DNA of 64,000 bases from positions 210,328,445 to 210,392,444 of the forward strand of contig CM054060.1 in the NCBI GenBank assembly GCA_028641055.1, written 5' to 3'. The DNA is from Alopecurus myosuroides. Lineage: Eukaryota > Streptophyta > Magnoliopsida > Poales > Poaceae. Shown here piece by piece: positions 44,702 through 55,886 of this stretch. Position 1 is the first letter of the stretch; each line of letters starts with the position of its first letter. The notes below the pieces were generated by a model. It was not told where the DNA came from. It searched no databases and saw nothing but the letters and a program-made list of their open reading frames with translations. Made by a program: the position numbers and the translations under genes.

Positions 44702-47299
44702 ACATCCCCAAGCTTAGTTCCTACTCGTCCTCGAGTAGGTAAATGATAAAAACAAACATTTTTTGAGATGACATGACCAACATAAACTTGATCATCTAAA
44801 TTGTAAAAGCATAAGTATAGGTGAGATCATAGTACTAAAACACAGGCATGATAGATATAATTTTAGCAATGAAACTTAGCAATCACCTTGCATCATGAAA
44901 AGTAACACAAATAAAAGATCATGAATAATAATGCACTTGAAAGTTATACGTTTGTTTCAAGCATAGAGAAAACTTAGCAAAGTGATATTTCGAAGAGTGG
45001 GGAAAACCATAAATCCCAGGACACCTTCAAAGTTCAAGTGGATGACTAGAACAAATAATTTGAGAGAAAATAATAACACATCACGAATCAATTAATAATG
45101 TTTCTGGGACAAATGCACATTAAACTCAGAATGGCAACTATGCTCTCTCAACTATGCATAATGTTACAAGATGGAGACTCAACATAAAAGTAAAAGAAAG
45201 GCCCTTCACAGAGGGAAGCAGGGATTAACTCATGTGCTAGAGATTTTTATTTTTATTAAACAGAGGTATTGAAAACATTTTTAGAGAGGTGTATGCTTAC
45301 GAATGGTAAATAGAAAATACAGTACGTCACAAGCCAACTAGACATCACAAGAGCGGCTCCCACTAAAGGACGCAACTGGGGTCAGAATGTCATCCCTGTT
45401 TCTCTTTTGTTTACACAATTATGCTTTGATTGATAAACAAGAGACAAAAATAGTGAAGAGAATTTAATAGTAACCAATTTTGGGGTTGGGCACCCCGCTG
45501 CCGTCTCTTTATCATTTGGATAAGCGGATGAAGCCACTAGTCCAGGTGTGTAAAGTCCAATCAACAAGTGAGATAAAGATTCTCTATTTACGTCATCATG
45601 AGCTAAAATAGGGGCACAAAACAGCAATAATTTTGAAAGTTTTAAAGGTAGCACATGAGAAATTTACTTGGAGTGGTGGTTAAATACCACATGTAGGTAG
45701 GTATGGTGGACACATTTGGCAAACTTTGGTTTTGTGGGAGTTCGATGCACGAGTAGAGCTCATACTCAGTACGGGTGAAGGCTAGCAAAAGACTGGGAGC
45801 GGCAAATCAAGAGAGCAACAATGGCCATAATCATGCATAGCGACAAAAACATTATTAATCAAAGAATATAGGGTATTACAAGTCAAAAACTAAATGATCA
45901 TAGAGGATATAAGTGACTGGTTTGTAGTCATAAACATGGTGTAAGCATGTGCCAAGTCAACCAAATAAAGCATTCGGAGGAGAACACCACAAATTCATGC
46001 TTCAATATGACAAGAACAACACATGATTTTTTCAATGGCATATTAAACAATCTCAGCTAGTTGTGACAAGTCATGCTACAATAACAAATACTAAGCATAT
46101 AATTAAAATAACATCTAGCATGACATGAAAAAGTCTAGCCACAGTCTATACAAGGTTCTATTTGCACCGTTATAAGCACGAAAACTGTGCTACTGCTTTC
46201 CAACACCAAACATTTTATACTAAAAAAACTCTCCAAGAGATAGAGAAATGAAACAAGAGAGTACTAACACAACTCTACTAAAACTAACAGCTCTAAATAA
46301 GAGATGCATGAAAAACAGAAGCTAAAAATCAAATCTACAGCAGCTGGAAGATAAACTAAGAATACGAGCATAACGAGTACTCATATGGAAAAGTGGAGCG
46401 CGTATCTATCCCACACAAATAATGCTAGGTTCCAACTTATTTCAGCAAGGAAAACAAAAAAACAAAAAAAAAACAGACGCTCCAAGTAAAAATTCATATG
46501 ATGTGTCCGAATAAAAATATAGTTTCACTAGGAGTCACCTGATAAATTGTTGATGAAGAAGGGAATGCCTTGGGCATCCACAAGCTTAGAGGCTTGAGTC
46601 TTCTTAGAATTTGCTGGGATGAACCAATAGGGCATACCCAAGCTTTGGCTTTGCACTCTTCTTGATCACATTATATCACCCTCTTCTCTTGACCCTTGAA
46701 AACTTCCTTCACACCACACTCAATGTAATTCGCATTAGAGGGTTAGTGCACAATCAAAAACTCGCATGTTATGCATGGACACAAGAATTATTAATACTTA
46801 TAAACATTGTCTACATCCACTGATGTTTCGTTAAGCAAAGAAATCCACTCGACATAGTAAAAGAGAGAATGCAAGTAAAAAGGCAGAATCTATCAAAACC
46901 AGAATAGTCTGTAAAGACGATTTTTTCTGTGCATTTACGTTTCTTAGATCGAAAAAACATAAAGAACAAAAAAGTTTCGGAATTAGCTGAGGAAGAAGCA
47001 CAAAACTTTTCAGGTCATTTTGATATTTCTGTTAATTATGCGATTTTTACAGTGGACAGCAGAAATCTGTTTCCTGCGCAGAAATCCAAAACCAACGCCA
47101 ACTTTCGCTAGAAACTTTACTTGGCACAAATACTACATGAAAATAAAGATACAAAGGAGTTGCTACAGAATTATACAACCCCTTGACTCAAATAAAACAG
47201 AGAAAAACAAAGCAAAAAATGTAATCATGGGTTATCTCCCAAGAAGTGCTTTTCTTTAACGCCTTTTAGCTAGGCCCGGAAAACTAGGGTCAACTATTT
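44702..47299 (-). other. Non-coding 3' internal region of Athila-1
   Basis: About 2.6 kb with no supported gene. It aligns in pieces with 55887-58085 of Athila-2 in the opposite orientation (for example AACTCAGAATGGCAACTATGC at 45125 and the complement of 58063). This long untranslated stretch before the 3' LTR is typical of Athila-like elements that have lost pol. Confidence 0.7.
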
Positions 47300-48709
47300 T
47301 CAAGTGAAGAAGATGCTCACATAAGAAATGTGAATTAAGAAAAAGAGAGCATCAAGAAGAAAGTATAAAAATTTAATTCTAACCCACTTCCTATGCATAG
47401 GAATCTTGTAAAGAAATAAATCAAAGAAGCTCAAACTATAGATCATGGGAAGGTAGAACAAGAGCAATTTCAAAACTTTCAAGAAAAAGTTGGGTGTTTT
47501 AGTAACATGAAAATTCCTACAACCATATTTTTCTCTCATAATAATTTTCAGTAGCATCATGAACAAACTCAAAAACATAATTATCACATAAAGCATGTTT
47601 GTCATGGTCCAAAAGCACACAATTCATACCAAGCTCCAAAACTGTGGGATCAAAGTTTAAAATCAGCTCCTCTTTTTTCCCACTTTTAGCAATATCAAAA
47701 AAACATGATTGATCACTCATAAAATGTATGGGACACATTATAGAAATCCTATTTTCAGTAGCATTATAATTTATAACATCAAGTAACATAGGACCATGAT
47801 CTAGAGCATTATCATATAAATTTTATAAACAAAATTCTTCATTATCATGCATATCAATAGTTGGAATAAATAGAGGATTATCATAGGATTTATCAAAGTA
47901 GCATGGATTATCATAAATAATAGTAGCAATATCATTCTCACAAGTTTCATTCATAGTAGTATCAAGGTCACAAGTATATCAAGTATCAATTTCATCAAAA
48001 AGGGATATTTCAAAAGAATCAATAGGATCATCATAATTATAAGTATGACACTCATCCTCCTTTCGTAAGAATGGAGGGCAATCAAATAAGGTATGAGTTA
48101 AAGATTTACTCTCATTGGGAGTTAGACATGGTTAGCTACTCCATTCTTCCTCCTCTTGATCATCACTCTCCTCCTCTTTTTCATCCAATGAGCTTTCAGT
48201 TTCAACAATTTCTTCTTCCATAGGTTCCTGCAAGGCATTACTCTCCTTATGGGAGAGGATCTATTAAGATATTTAGGTAAGTAGTAACTACAATCCTTGT
48301 AAGTGTCAAAGAAATATTCAAGTATAGCATAAACCTCATATTTATAAGGTGCATCATCAATACTTTCAATAAAATAGGCAATTTCTAATGCACCCTTCCA
48401 AGCAATAAATTCTTCAATTTGTTCCACATCATAAAAGTCATAATTTCCTTTAACATAAGAAGATATGGTAACATTATCATTATACTCACATTGAAAAGGG
48501 CGGTGTTTAAACCTCCTAAATCAATAAGATTTATCAAAGCAATAAGTAACATTATAAGTAGAGCAAGTTTTTATCATAGTCATGCAATTTATTAATTTGC
48601 TCCCATAAGTGTATCCCTTTTTGTGACAAGCGGTATTCCTTATAATATTTTTTTGTTCTTCCATGAACCCATCTTGCCAATAAGATCTAGTTTCAAAGAC
48701 ATCAAACAT
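47300..48709 (-). pseudogene. Unknown ORF of a non-autonomous Athila-like element, broken
   Basis: A once-long minus-strand frame can be followed from MFDVFETRSYWQDGF (48709) through EEFIAWKGALEIAYF (near 48410) and ATENRISIMCPIHF (near 47760) to a very hydrophobic C-terminus at about 47300-47480. Stops and frameshifts interrupt it at several places. It occupies the position that gag-protease holds in Athila-2 but is unrelated to it. The hydrophobic end could be membrane-spanning. No domain was recognised. Confidence 0.5.
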
Positions 48710-48878
48710 TAATAGAAAGCATGATAAAGCAATAGTAAAACAAGATAACAAAAATAAAAACTATAATAAGAACAATTTTTTTGTGTTTTTGATAAAGAGA
48801 AGCAAACAAGACAAAATAAAATAAACTAAGCAAAACTAAAAAAAAGTAAAGAGATTGGAAGTGAGAGACTCCCCTTCC

Positions 48879-49058
48879 AGAAGAAGTTTTCTGAAACTAA
48901 AAAATAGTAGAAAACAGGAACTGGCTCTGTGACATTCTGTCAATAGGTTAGTCTCAGGAAATCGATAAAAATGGCATAAAGTGTAAAGGAAACATGTAGC
49001 ATATGGCATGAAAACAATACGGAACATCAGAAATTATGGATACGTTTGTGACGTATCA
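48879..49058 (-). repeat. 5' LTR fragment of Athila-1
   Basis: The first 180 bp of the LTR in element direction (TGATACGTCACAAACG...), ending at GAAACTTCTTCTGG-type sequence. It joins abruptly to post-primer leader sequence. The internal deletion removed about 1.4 kb of LTR and the primer site, judged against Athila-2. Confidence 0.75.
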
Positions 49059-49059
49059 T

Positions 49060-49067
49060 GCGCCAAC
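49060..49067 (-). other. Truncated primer-binding site of Tat-type element
   Basis: The minus strand reads GTTGGCGC directly after the LTR end ACGACA, matching the start of the intact site at 62857 (GTTGGCGCCCACC). Athila-1 begins immediately afterwards, so it inserted within this site. Confidence 0.75.
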
Positions 49068-49885
49068 TGTCGTGGTGGTGTCACGGAAGATGCCATGGGA
49101 CGGCTTAAGGTTGGGGCCGACGGACGCTATTGGTATCCGGGGAGGCATTGCGCGTGAAGATATGCACACGGAACACACAAAACACATGATGTACCCAGGT
49201 TCAGGGCCCTCGTGAGGAGGTAAAACCCCTACTCCTGCATGTCTGCCTCTATATATGTGGGAAACCGAGTTACAATCTTGCACTTTGAGCTCTCCTAGCT
49301 ACAGAAAGAAGAAAAAGCTACTCAGCGCTGTTGGAATGAGTATAAGAGTTCACCGTCTCGATCGTCCCTCGCGCAGGAGGGGTGTGGCCACCTTATATAC
49401 CGGTGGCCACTGATAGAGAGTACACAAGTTAGGCGAAAGGCACTGTGCAGTATTGTACGTTTTCCGGCACGGGGCCGAAAGTCTCCTCTGCGGTATTTCT
49501 GGTGTGTTCTGTCCCCCGTGTCAAAGACACGACATGGCCTCGCCCATACCTCTGCACTGTGCCCATGTAAGCTCCGTGTCACTTGCCTAGTAAGTTGAAC
49601 CGCACGCCTGTACGTCTCTGTGATCTTCGGGATACACCTGCTCCATTGACCTTGGTCCGGGAAAATAGATTCTTCCCCTAACATGGTTTCTCCAAGTGTT
49701 AACTCAGATAACCCGAGAGATTATTCACCTGCAAGCTAACATACATAATACCTCATACCTACATAGCATATGTCGGTAGCCATATGCAAGTTGGGCACTC
49801 AATATGGTCCACTTTTACTCTGTGTCCACTCCTTGGACACCATTTTACACCAAGTATAACCCTACCCGGGGGTAGCCCCCCGACA
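49068..49885 (-). repeat. Tat-type LTR, 818 bp
   Basis: Element-direction start TGTCGGGGGGCTACCCCC at 49885 and end CACGACA at 49068. The same ends and block order are seen at 62015-62856. The TATA box lies in a perfect inverted repeat (49384-49410). Coding sequence of the same orientation abuts the LTR start, while a primer-site remnant abuts its end. This LTR therefore has internal sequence on both sides and may be the shared LTR of a tandem arrangement. Confidence 0.85.
49384..49410 (-). promoter_or_regulatory. TATA box in the loop of a perfect inverted repeat (copy 2)
   Basis: On the minus strand: GTGGCCACC, then GGTATATAA, then GGTGGCCAC, a 9-bp perfect inverted repeat with a 9-nt loop containing TATATAA. 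Arm sequences differ from those at 31913 and 62512, but pairing and loop length are kept. Confidence 0.75.
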
Positions 49886-52038
49886 GTCGTCCTCGTCGAT
49901 GTCGCTCGGATTCTCCAGAGTTGAAGGGATCACCTTTTCCGGGTAGAATGTGACGTTAGAAACCATTCGAGCGGTCTTGGACGCATGCCCTTTAATGGAG
50001 TCAAAAAATTCCACCCTTTGCGCCTCGGAGTATCCCTGAGGAATGCTAGTGGTGATGCGCCTGGACTTGGCGATGCGGTTGTGCGTCTTCATGAGCCCTA
50101 AGGCCATACGCACTCCACCGCGGGCGACGGATTTCATCCAGCTTTTGCGTTGGTTGATAACCTTTGCAAAGGCATATGACAGCTATCCTATGTCCGAGTA
50201 TTCGTCCTTTGTATTCGTAAGGCACTTATTGATAAGTTTCCTTCCTTATTTCTTCATTCCATCGACGAAGGCCCCAAAGTCTCGGATGCGGTTGATCCGG
50301 GAAGAGGAAGGATCGCCTTCTGTTGTAAAAAACAGAAGAGGAGATATAAGCTAACATTTAGATGAAAGGTATGCACTTCAACATTTGAATGATAAAACTG
50401 GTAAAAGTTCAAAACTTATCAAGGATTCTATCCATCTCGGTGACCTCCTCAAGCTGAAGATGGAGAGCAGCCTCCTGGTCCTGGATGCTTGTCCGGTCTT
50501 TCTTGGCCTGGGCTGTTAGATGAGATTCGGATAAAGCTAGCGTCATATGGCTTTCCTCCAAGTCCTTTTGTAGCTTCATATTGATTTTATGAAGCTCCAG
50601 GTTCTCAGAGCGGAGCTGATGAGCGTTGCGAGCATCTGCAGCTGGTTGCCTTGCTTCAGCCACTAAAGCTGAAATGGAAAAAAAGCAAAAGATTTAACGC
50701 GAAAGCACTTAAGAGAAAAAAGTTTGCAAAGTAAAAAATCAAAAAGAAGGAATGTATAAGCATACTTACAAGCATTCTCCTTGAACTAGTTTTGAAGCTC
50801 AGAAATTTCCGACTCTTTCTCATCGGTGATAGCAAGGAGGGTTTTCACCTCCTTGTCCTTCACCGTGAGCTTGTCAAAAATCTCCATATTGATGCTCTCG
50901 GTAGTTTGCTGAAAGTGTACAAAGGGAAGATTAGTTAAGATACAAAAGATAAGAGTGAAATCATAAAAAGTACTAAAATGAAAAGAAGACTTTCATATTA
51001 ATACTTGGGGGCTGGAGTTATACCTCACTCATCTTTCGTAGCTCGGAGAGCATCTCGGAGAACTCCTTGGAATATTCCGAGAAGGATATCCCCATATGGT
51101 GGATTCCGTCTTGGATGACCTGTCGAGGCGAGAAAGCGTAATTATTCCGAAAATTAAGTCGCTTTTGTCCAAGGACGAATCAACGGGGCTCGGACAAACA
51201 TATTTGTTTTGCCCATGTATGCATAAAGCCACTCTCATTGAAGCACGCTTCTTGCTTTACCTTGAATTTCTAGGTCAAAAGACAGAATATCCTCATCAAT
51301 TTTGACGAGAGAAGGGCCTCCTTCCTCAAATTGTGCCACCCTTTCCCGTGCATCAGAATGGATGAGTCAGGCTGGCTGGACTGGCTCAGGGGGGACTTGA
51401 ATTCCTCTAAGGAAGCAGAATAGTCCCTTGCTCCACCCACCATTGGTGTATCTAGGGCAGTGGTAGGGGAAGGCTTTGCTGCCTTGCGAGTAGTAACCTT
51501 TTGCCTCTTCCGGCCTTTTCCCTTCAATGGAATGGGAGAAAGACTCCAAAGGAGGAAAAGTCAAAAATAAAAATCAGAGAGGAAAAGCTTGCACAAGGAA
51601 AGAGGAGATTATCCAAAAAATAGTAGGTTACCTGGAAGTGACGACGGCGACCCTGTCAAGATCGATAATCTCGATGGACGCAGGAATCTTCTTGCGTTTC
51701 CGTCCGCCGGCCGCTGCAAAGCGGGCTTTCAGCTCTGCCTCCTCCTCCGCAGAAACAAGTTGATCCTCTGTGAGAGTCTCAAGCTGCCAAAACACGGATA
51801 AGTTATTAGTATAACATTCGTGAAAAGCAAAGTATGAAAATCTTCCAAAAGGCAGAAAAAGAATGCATACCATGGGAGGAGGGTTCTCCGCGTGAAACAT
51901 TTGGAGGCTTTCCTTGTATTGATCAAGAGTAGCCACCAAGTGGTTGACGCGTTTCCGGAAGGCTTTCTCTGATCTGGCTGACTTAGTCACCCGCATGGCA
52001 TCATCCGGACTTGTGTACTCACTGAGAAGGCGGTCGAC
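49862..52038 (-). pseudogene. Intron-bearing coiled-coil protein gene of a Tat-type element, 5'-truncated and broken
   Basis: Seven exons can be traced on the minus strand with GT-AG borders: 52038-51871, 51783-51632, 51521-51261, 51119-51024, 50908-50770, 50668-50416 and 50319-49862. The exon 1-2 intron has a CTAATAAC branch-like site and ends TTTTGGCAG. Exons 4-6 join in perfect frame. Exon 6 is rich in heptad-like Leu/Glu/Lys and suggests a coiled coil. Exon 7 ends a few codons inside the LTR. In-frame stops occur in exon 5 (CTTCAAAACTAG) and twice in exon 7, so it is dead. Upstream exons, probably with the PF04195-type domain seen at 32262-32640, were separated by the Athila-2 insertion at 52039. 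The function of this protein class is not known to me. Confidence 0.7.
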
Positions 52039-53581
52039 TGATACGTCATAAATTTATCCTTAATTTCTGATGTTCCATGTTGTTTTCATGTTATTTTCCT
52101 ACATGTTTTGTGTACACTTTATGTCATTTTTATCGATTTCCGGGACTAACCTATTGACAAGATGCCACAGAGCTAGTTCCCTGTTTTCCGCTGTTTTTGG
52201 TTTCAAAAAACTTGTTCTGGAAATATTTTCGAATTGGAAAATTAGAAGCCCGGAAGTCTTAGAATTCCAGAAGGTTCCACGGAGTCCCAAAGAGGCCCAA
52301 AGGGGGGCCACTTGGCGCCTCACCTTAGGGCGGTGCCCCCTGGCCGCGCTTGGGGGTGGTGTGGGCCCCTCGGGCGTCCACCGCCATCTCCCTTTCGCCT
52401 ATTTATTCCCCCCGATACATCAACCCTAAAATATACCACTTCGCCCCGAGAAACACCCAAGGCCGCCGTCATCGTCATCCCGAGACCGGGAGGGTTCTGG
52501 AACTCTCCCCGGTACCCTGCCAGGAGGGGAATTCATCACCGGAGGGGTCTACACCACCATGCCCTCCTCCGAAGTAATGCGTGAGTAGTTCATCCCTGGA
52601 CTACGGGTCCATAACAGTAGCTAGATGACTGCCTTCTTCAATTTGTACCTCATTTTTAGATCTCGTGAGCTGCCCTAAATGATCGAGATCATCTTTATGT
52701 AATGCTACATGTTGTGTTTGCTGGGATCCGATGAATGTTGAATGCTATGTCTTATGATTATCAATCTATCATGTTATCTTCATGCATATGTTATTGATGA
52801 TCTTGCATGCTCTCCGTTATTAGTAGATGCTCTGGACAAGTAGATGCTAGTAACTCCAAGAGGGAGTATTTATGCTTGATAGTGGGTTCATGCCTCCTTT
52901 GCATCTGTGCTCGAGTGATAGAAACGTAATGGATGGAGGATGCGGTGTTGCCATTAGGGGAAAACAACGGTGTTTACTTAGTTTATATTTTTTACATTAC
53001 ACATTTTTCTTACTGCGATTATCTGTTGCTTGCGACTTAATACCCAATGTTTGTTCGGATGATATTCGAAGGGTGGATTATTAGTCATAGATGCAGTTGG
53101 ATGACGGTATATGTATCTTTTTGTAATGCCCACATGAATCACATAGTAATATTTATGTCTTGCATATGCACCATGGTGCAGCCTTCATTTCTGTCAATTT
53201 CCCAGCTGTAATTTGTTCACCACACATGTTATTTATCTTCTATGGAGAGACACCTCTAGTGAACTGTGGACTCCAGTCCATTTTCTCATACTGTTAATAC
53301 ACCCACTTCTTCCAGTGTTTTCACACTGCTGATACTGCTTTCATGTTGTTCTCATATTGACAACCTCACTTCTTCGTTGGGGCAAAGTTATTTGATTGTG
53401 TTATGTAGGTCCCACATTGCTGCTGAACCGGTAGTGCGCCCTGCCATCTCAGCTGCAACAACCTTCAGAGATTTCTTGTCCTCCTACTGGTCGATGCAAT
53501 CTTGATTTTCTTTTCTGTGGGAAAACTTGCCCATGCACTCTTCACAATCTTTCTCATTGGGTTTACTAACGTCAGCCATCA
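52039..53581 (+). repeat. 5' LTR of Athila-2
   Basis: Starts TGATACGTCATAAATT and ends ...GCCATCA about 10 bp before the primer site. The exact 3' boundary (53581 or 53584) is uncertain because no second LTR is available. Length of about 1.54 kb suits Athila-like elements of grasses. Confidence 0.8.
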
Positions 53582-53591
53582 ACAAGTTTTC

Positions 53592-53609
53592 TGGCGCCGT
53601 TGCCGGGGA
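53592..53609 (+). other. Primer-binding site of Athila-2
   Basis: TGGCGCCGTTGCCGGGGA lies just after the LTR. This is the standard primer-site sequence of Athila-lineage elements, usually assigned to tRNA-Asp. It sets the orientation and lineage. Confidence 0.85.
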
Positions 53610-53774
53610 GGAAGAGAATTTCTGCAAGGGGAGTCTCTCACTTACAATCTCTTTACTTGGTTTTTGTTTTGCTTAGTTCATTTTATTTTGTCTTGTTTGC
53701 TTCTCTTTATCAAAAACACAAAAATTAGTTCTTATTCTAGTTGTAGTTTTTATCTTGTTTTTAGTCTTGCTAAA

Positions 53775-55886
53775 ATGACTACTCCTGAGAACACTAAGTT
53801 GTGTGACTTTACTAGCACCAACAACAATAATTTCATCAGCACACCTATTGCTCCACCTGCTCCTACTGCTGATTTTTATGACATTAAGTCTGCCTTGTTG
53901 AACCTTTTATGAGAGAGAAATTTTCTAGTGTTAGTACTGATGATGCTGTTGCCCATCTTAATAATATTGTTGAACTATGTGAGATGCAAAAATATAAAGA
54001 TGTAGATGGAGATATTATTAACTGAAATTGTTTCCTTTCTCTTTTAGAGGAAGAGCTAAAGAATGGTTGCTATCTTTGCCTAGAAATAATATTGATTCTT
54101 GGACTATGTGTAAAGATGCTTTCATTGGAAAATATTATCCTCTTGCTATGATTATATCTTTAAGAAGTAGCATTATTAATTTTAAGCAACTTGATAGTGA
54201 GCATGTTGCTAAAGCTTGGGAAAGAATGAAATCTTTGGTAAATAATTGTCCCACTCATGGACTGACTACATGGATGATCATCCAAACTTTTTATGCAGGA
54301 CTAAATTTTTCTTCAAGAAACCTTCTGGATTCAGCTGCTGGAGGAACCTTTATGTCCATGACCTTGGGGCCAGCAACAAAGCTTCTTGATGATATGATGG
54401 TAAATTAATCTGAATGGCACACTGAGAGGGCTACAATTGGTAAGAAGGTAAATTCTATGGAAGTAACCTCCTCTTTGAATGATAGGCTTGATGCTATTAT
54501 GTCTATACTTGTGAATGGCCATGCTCCTATTGATCCAAATGATGTTCCTTTAGCCTCTTTGGTTGCTCAAGAAGAGCATTTTGAAGTGAACTTCATTAAA
54601 AATAATAATTTCAACACCAATGCTTATAGGAATAATTTTGATAGCAACAATTATAGGACATATCCTCCCAATAATAGTAATTATTATGGTAATTCCTACA
54701 ACAACAACAAAAGTGCACCCTCTGATCTTGAGAACATGCTTAAGAATTTTACTAGTACACAAACTGCTTTCAATAAATCTGTTGAGGAAAAGTTTGGCAA
54801 AATTGATGTTCTTGCTTCTAAAGTTGATAGCCTTGCTCTTGATGTTGATTTTCAGAAACTAAAGGTTATGCCTAGTGATGTTAAAGAAAGCAAAACTTTG
54901 AATGTCATCCAAATTCGAATTGATGATAATGTTAGGATGTTAGCTAAATTGCATGCTAGATGGGAAAGAGAAGATGAAATAGCTAGAAAGAATAATATAG
55001 CTAATGTTTGCACCATTACCACCAGTAGTAAAACTGAAGCTTATGATGCTACTAAACCTTCTACTATCAATGTTAAAGTAATTTTTGTTGTCAATACTCC
55101 CACTTCTGCTATTAAAAATGCAAAACTGCCTGAAACTGCTAAAATGTTCCCAACAAAAGTGCTGAAATTTTTAGAAACATGGGAGACAATGGTCCCATTA
55201 TATTTGATAAAAATGATCTTGACTTTCATGATTGCAACATAAATGAATTGATTAAGTTCTTACAGAAGCTTGCTAGTTGTCCTAATGCTAGTGCTATGAA
55301 TATGGCTTCCACAAAACATATTAAAAATGCTCTCATGCAAATTAGAGAGGATGAATTAAGATGTGAAGCCTCTATCCCTAGGAAGCTATATGATGGTTGG
55401 GAACCCATTATTAAAATGAAAGTGAATGATTTTGACTGTAATGATCTATGTGATATTGGTGCTAGTATCTCTGTTATGCCCAAGAAACTCTATGATATTC
55501 TTGATTTGCCACCTTTGGAGAACTGTTATTTGGATATTAGTCTTATTGATCATGTTAGAAAGAAATCTTTGGGGAGAGTTGATGATGTTCTTATCATGGT
55601 TAATAAAAATATTGTCCCCGTTGATTTTGTTTTCTTGAATATTGAATGCAATGCTTCTTGTCCAATTCTTTTGGCAAGACCTTTTCTTAGAACTGTTGGT
55701 GCTGATATTGATATGAAAGAGGGGAATATTAAATTTCAGTTCCCACTAAAGAAAGTTATGGAACACTTTCCTAGAAATAGAATGAATTTGCCTTTGATTC
55801 TATTATTCGAACAAATTACAATTTCGATGCTTATTCACTTGAAAACACGTGAATCCACTTTTCTGGGCCTAGCTAAAAGGCGTTAA
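53775..55886 (+). pseudogene. Gag-protease of Athila-2, broken
   Basis: Begins MTTPENTKLCDF at 53775. The gag core appears at 54028-54408 (FRGRAKEWLLSLP, NCPTHGLTTWM, LDSAAGGTFMSM), one frame off from the start, then a TAA at 54406, and continues at 54457-55242 with an Asn-rich linker. A second frameshift near 55180-55240 precedes the protease (55179-55886), where CDIGASISVMPKKLYD is the active-site loop. The last codons sit in the conserved AGCTAAAAGGCGTTAAAG block. No RT follows. At least two frameshifts and two stops make it non-functional. Confidence 0.85.

Larger units (their letters stand above)
43717..49058 (-). mobile_element. Deleted non-autonomous Athila-like element (Athila-1)
   Basis: Minus orientation: a 3' LTR fragment (about 43717-44701), an internal part 44702-48878 and a 5' LTR fragment (48879-49058). 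LTR ends are TGATACGCC and TGATACGTC, as in the plus-strand copy at 52039. The 5' LTR is fused directly to the sequence normally found after the primer site (AAGGGGAGTCTCTCACTT), so most of the LTR and the primer site were deleted. Internal landmarks such as TTGGGAGATAACCCATG and AGCTTGGGGAT are shared with Athila-2. It inserted into the primer-binding site of the Tat-type element at 49060. Confidence 0.85.
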
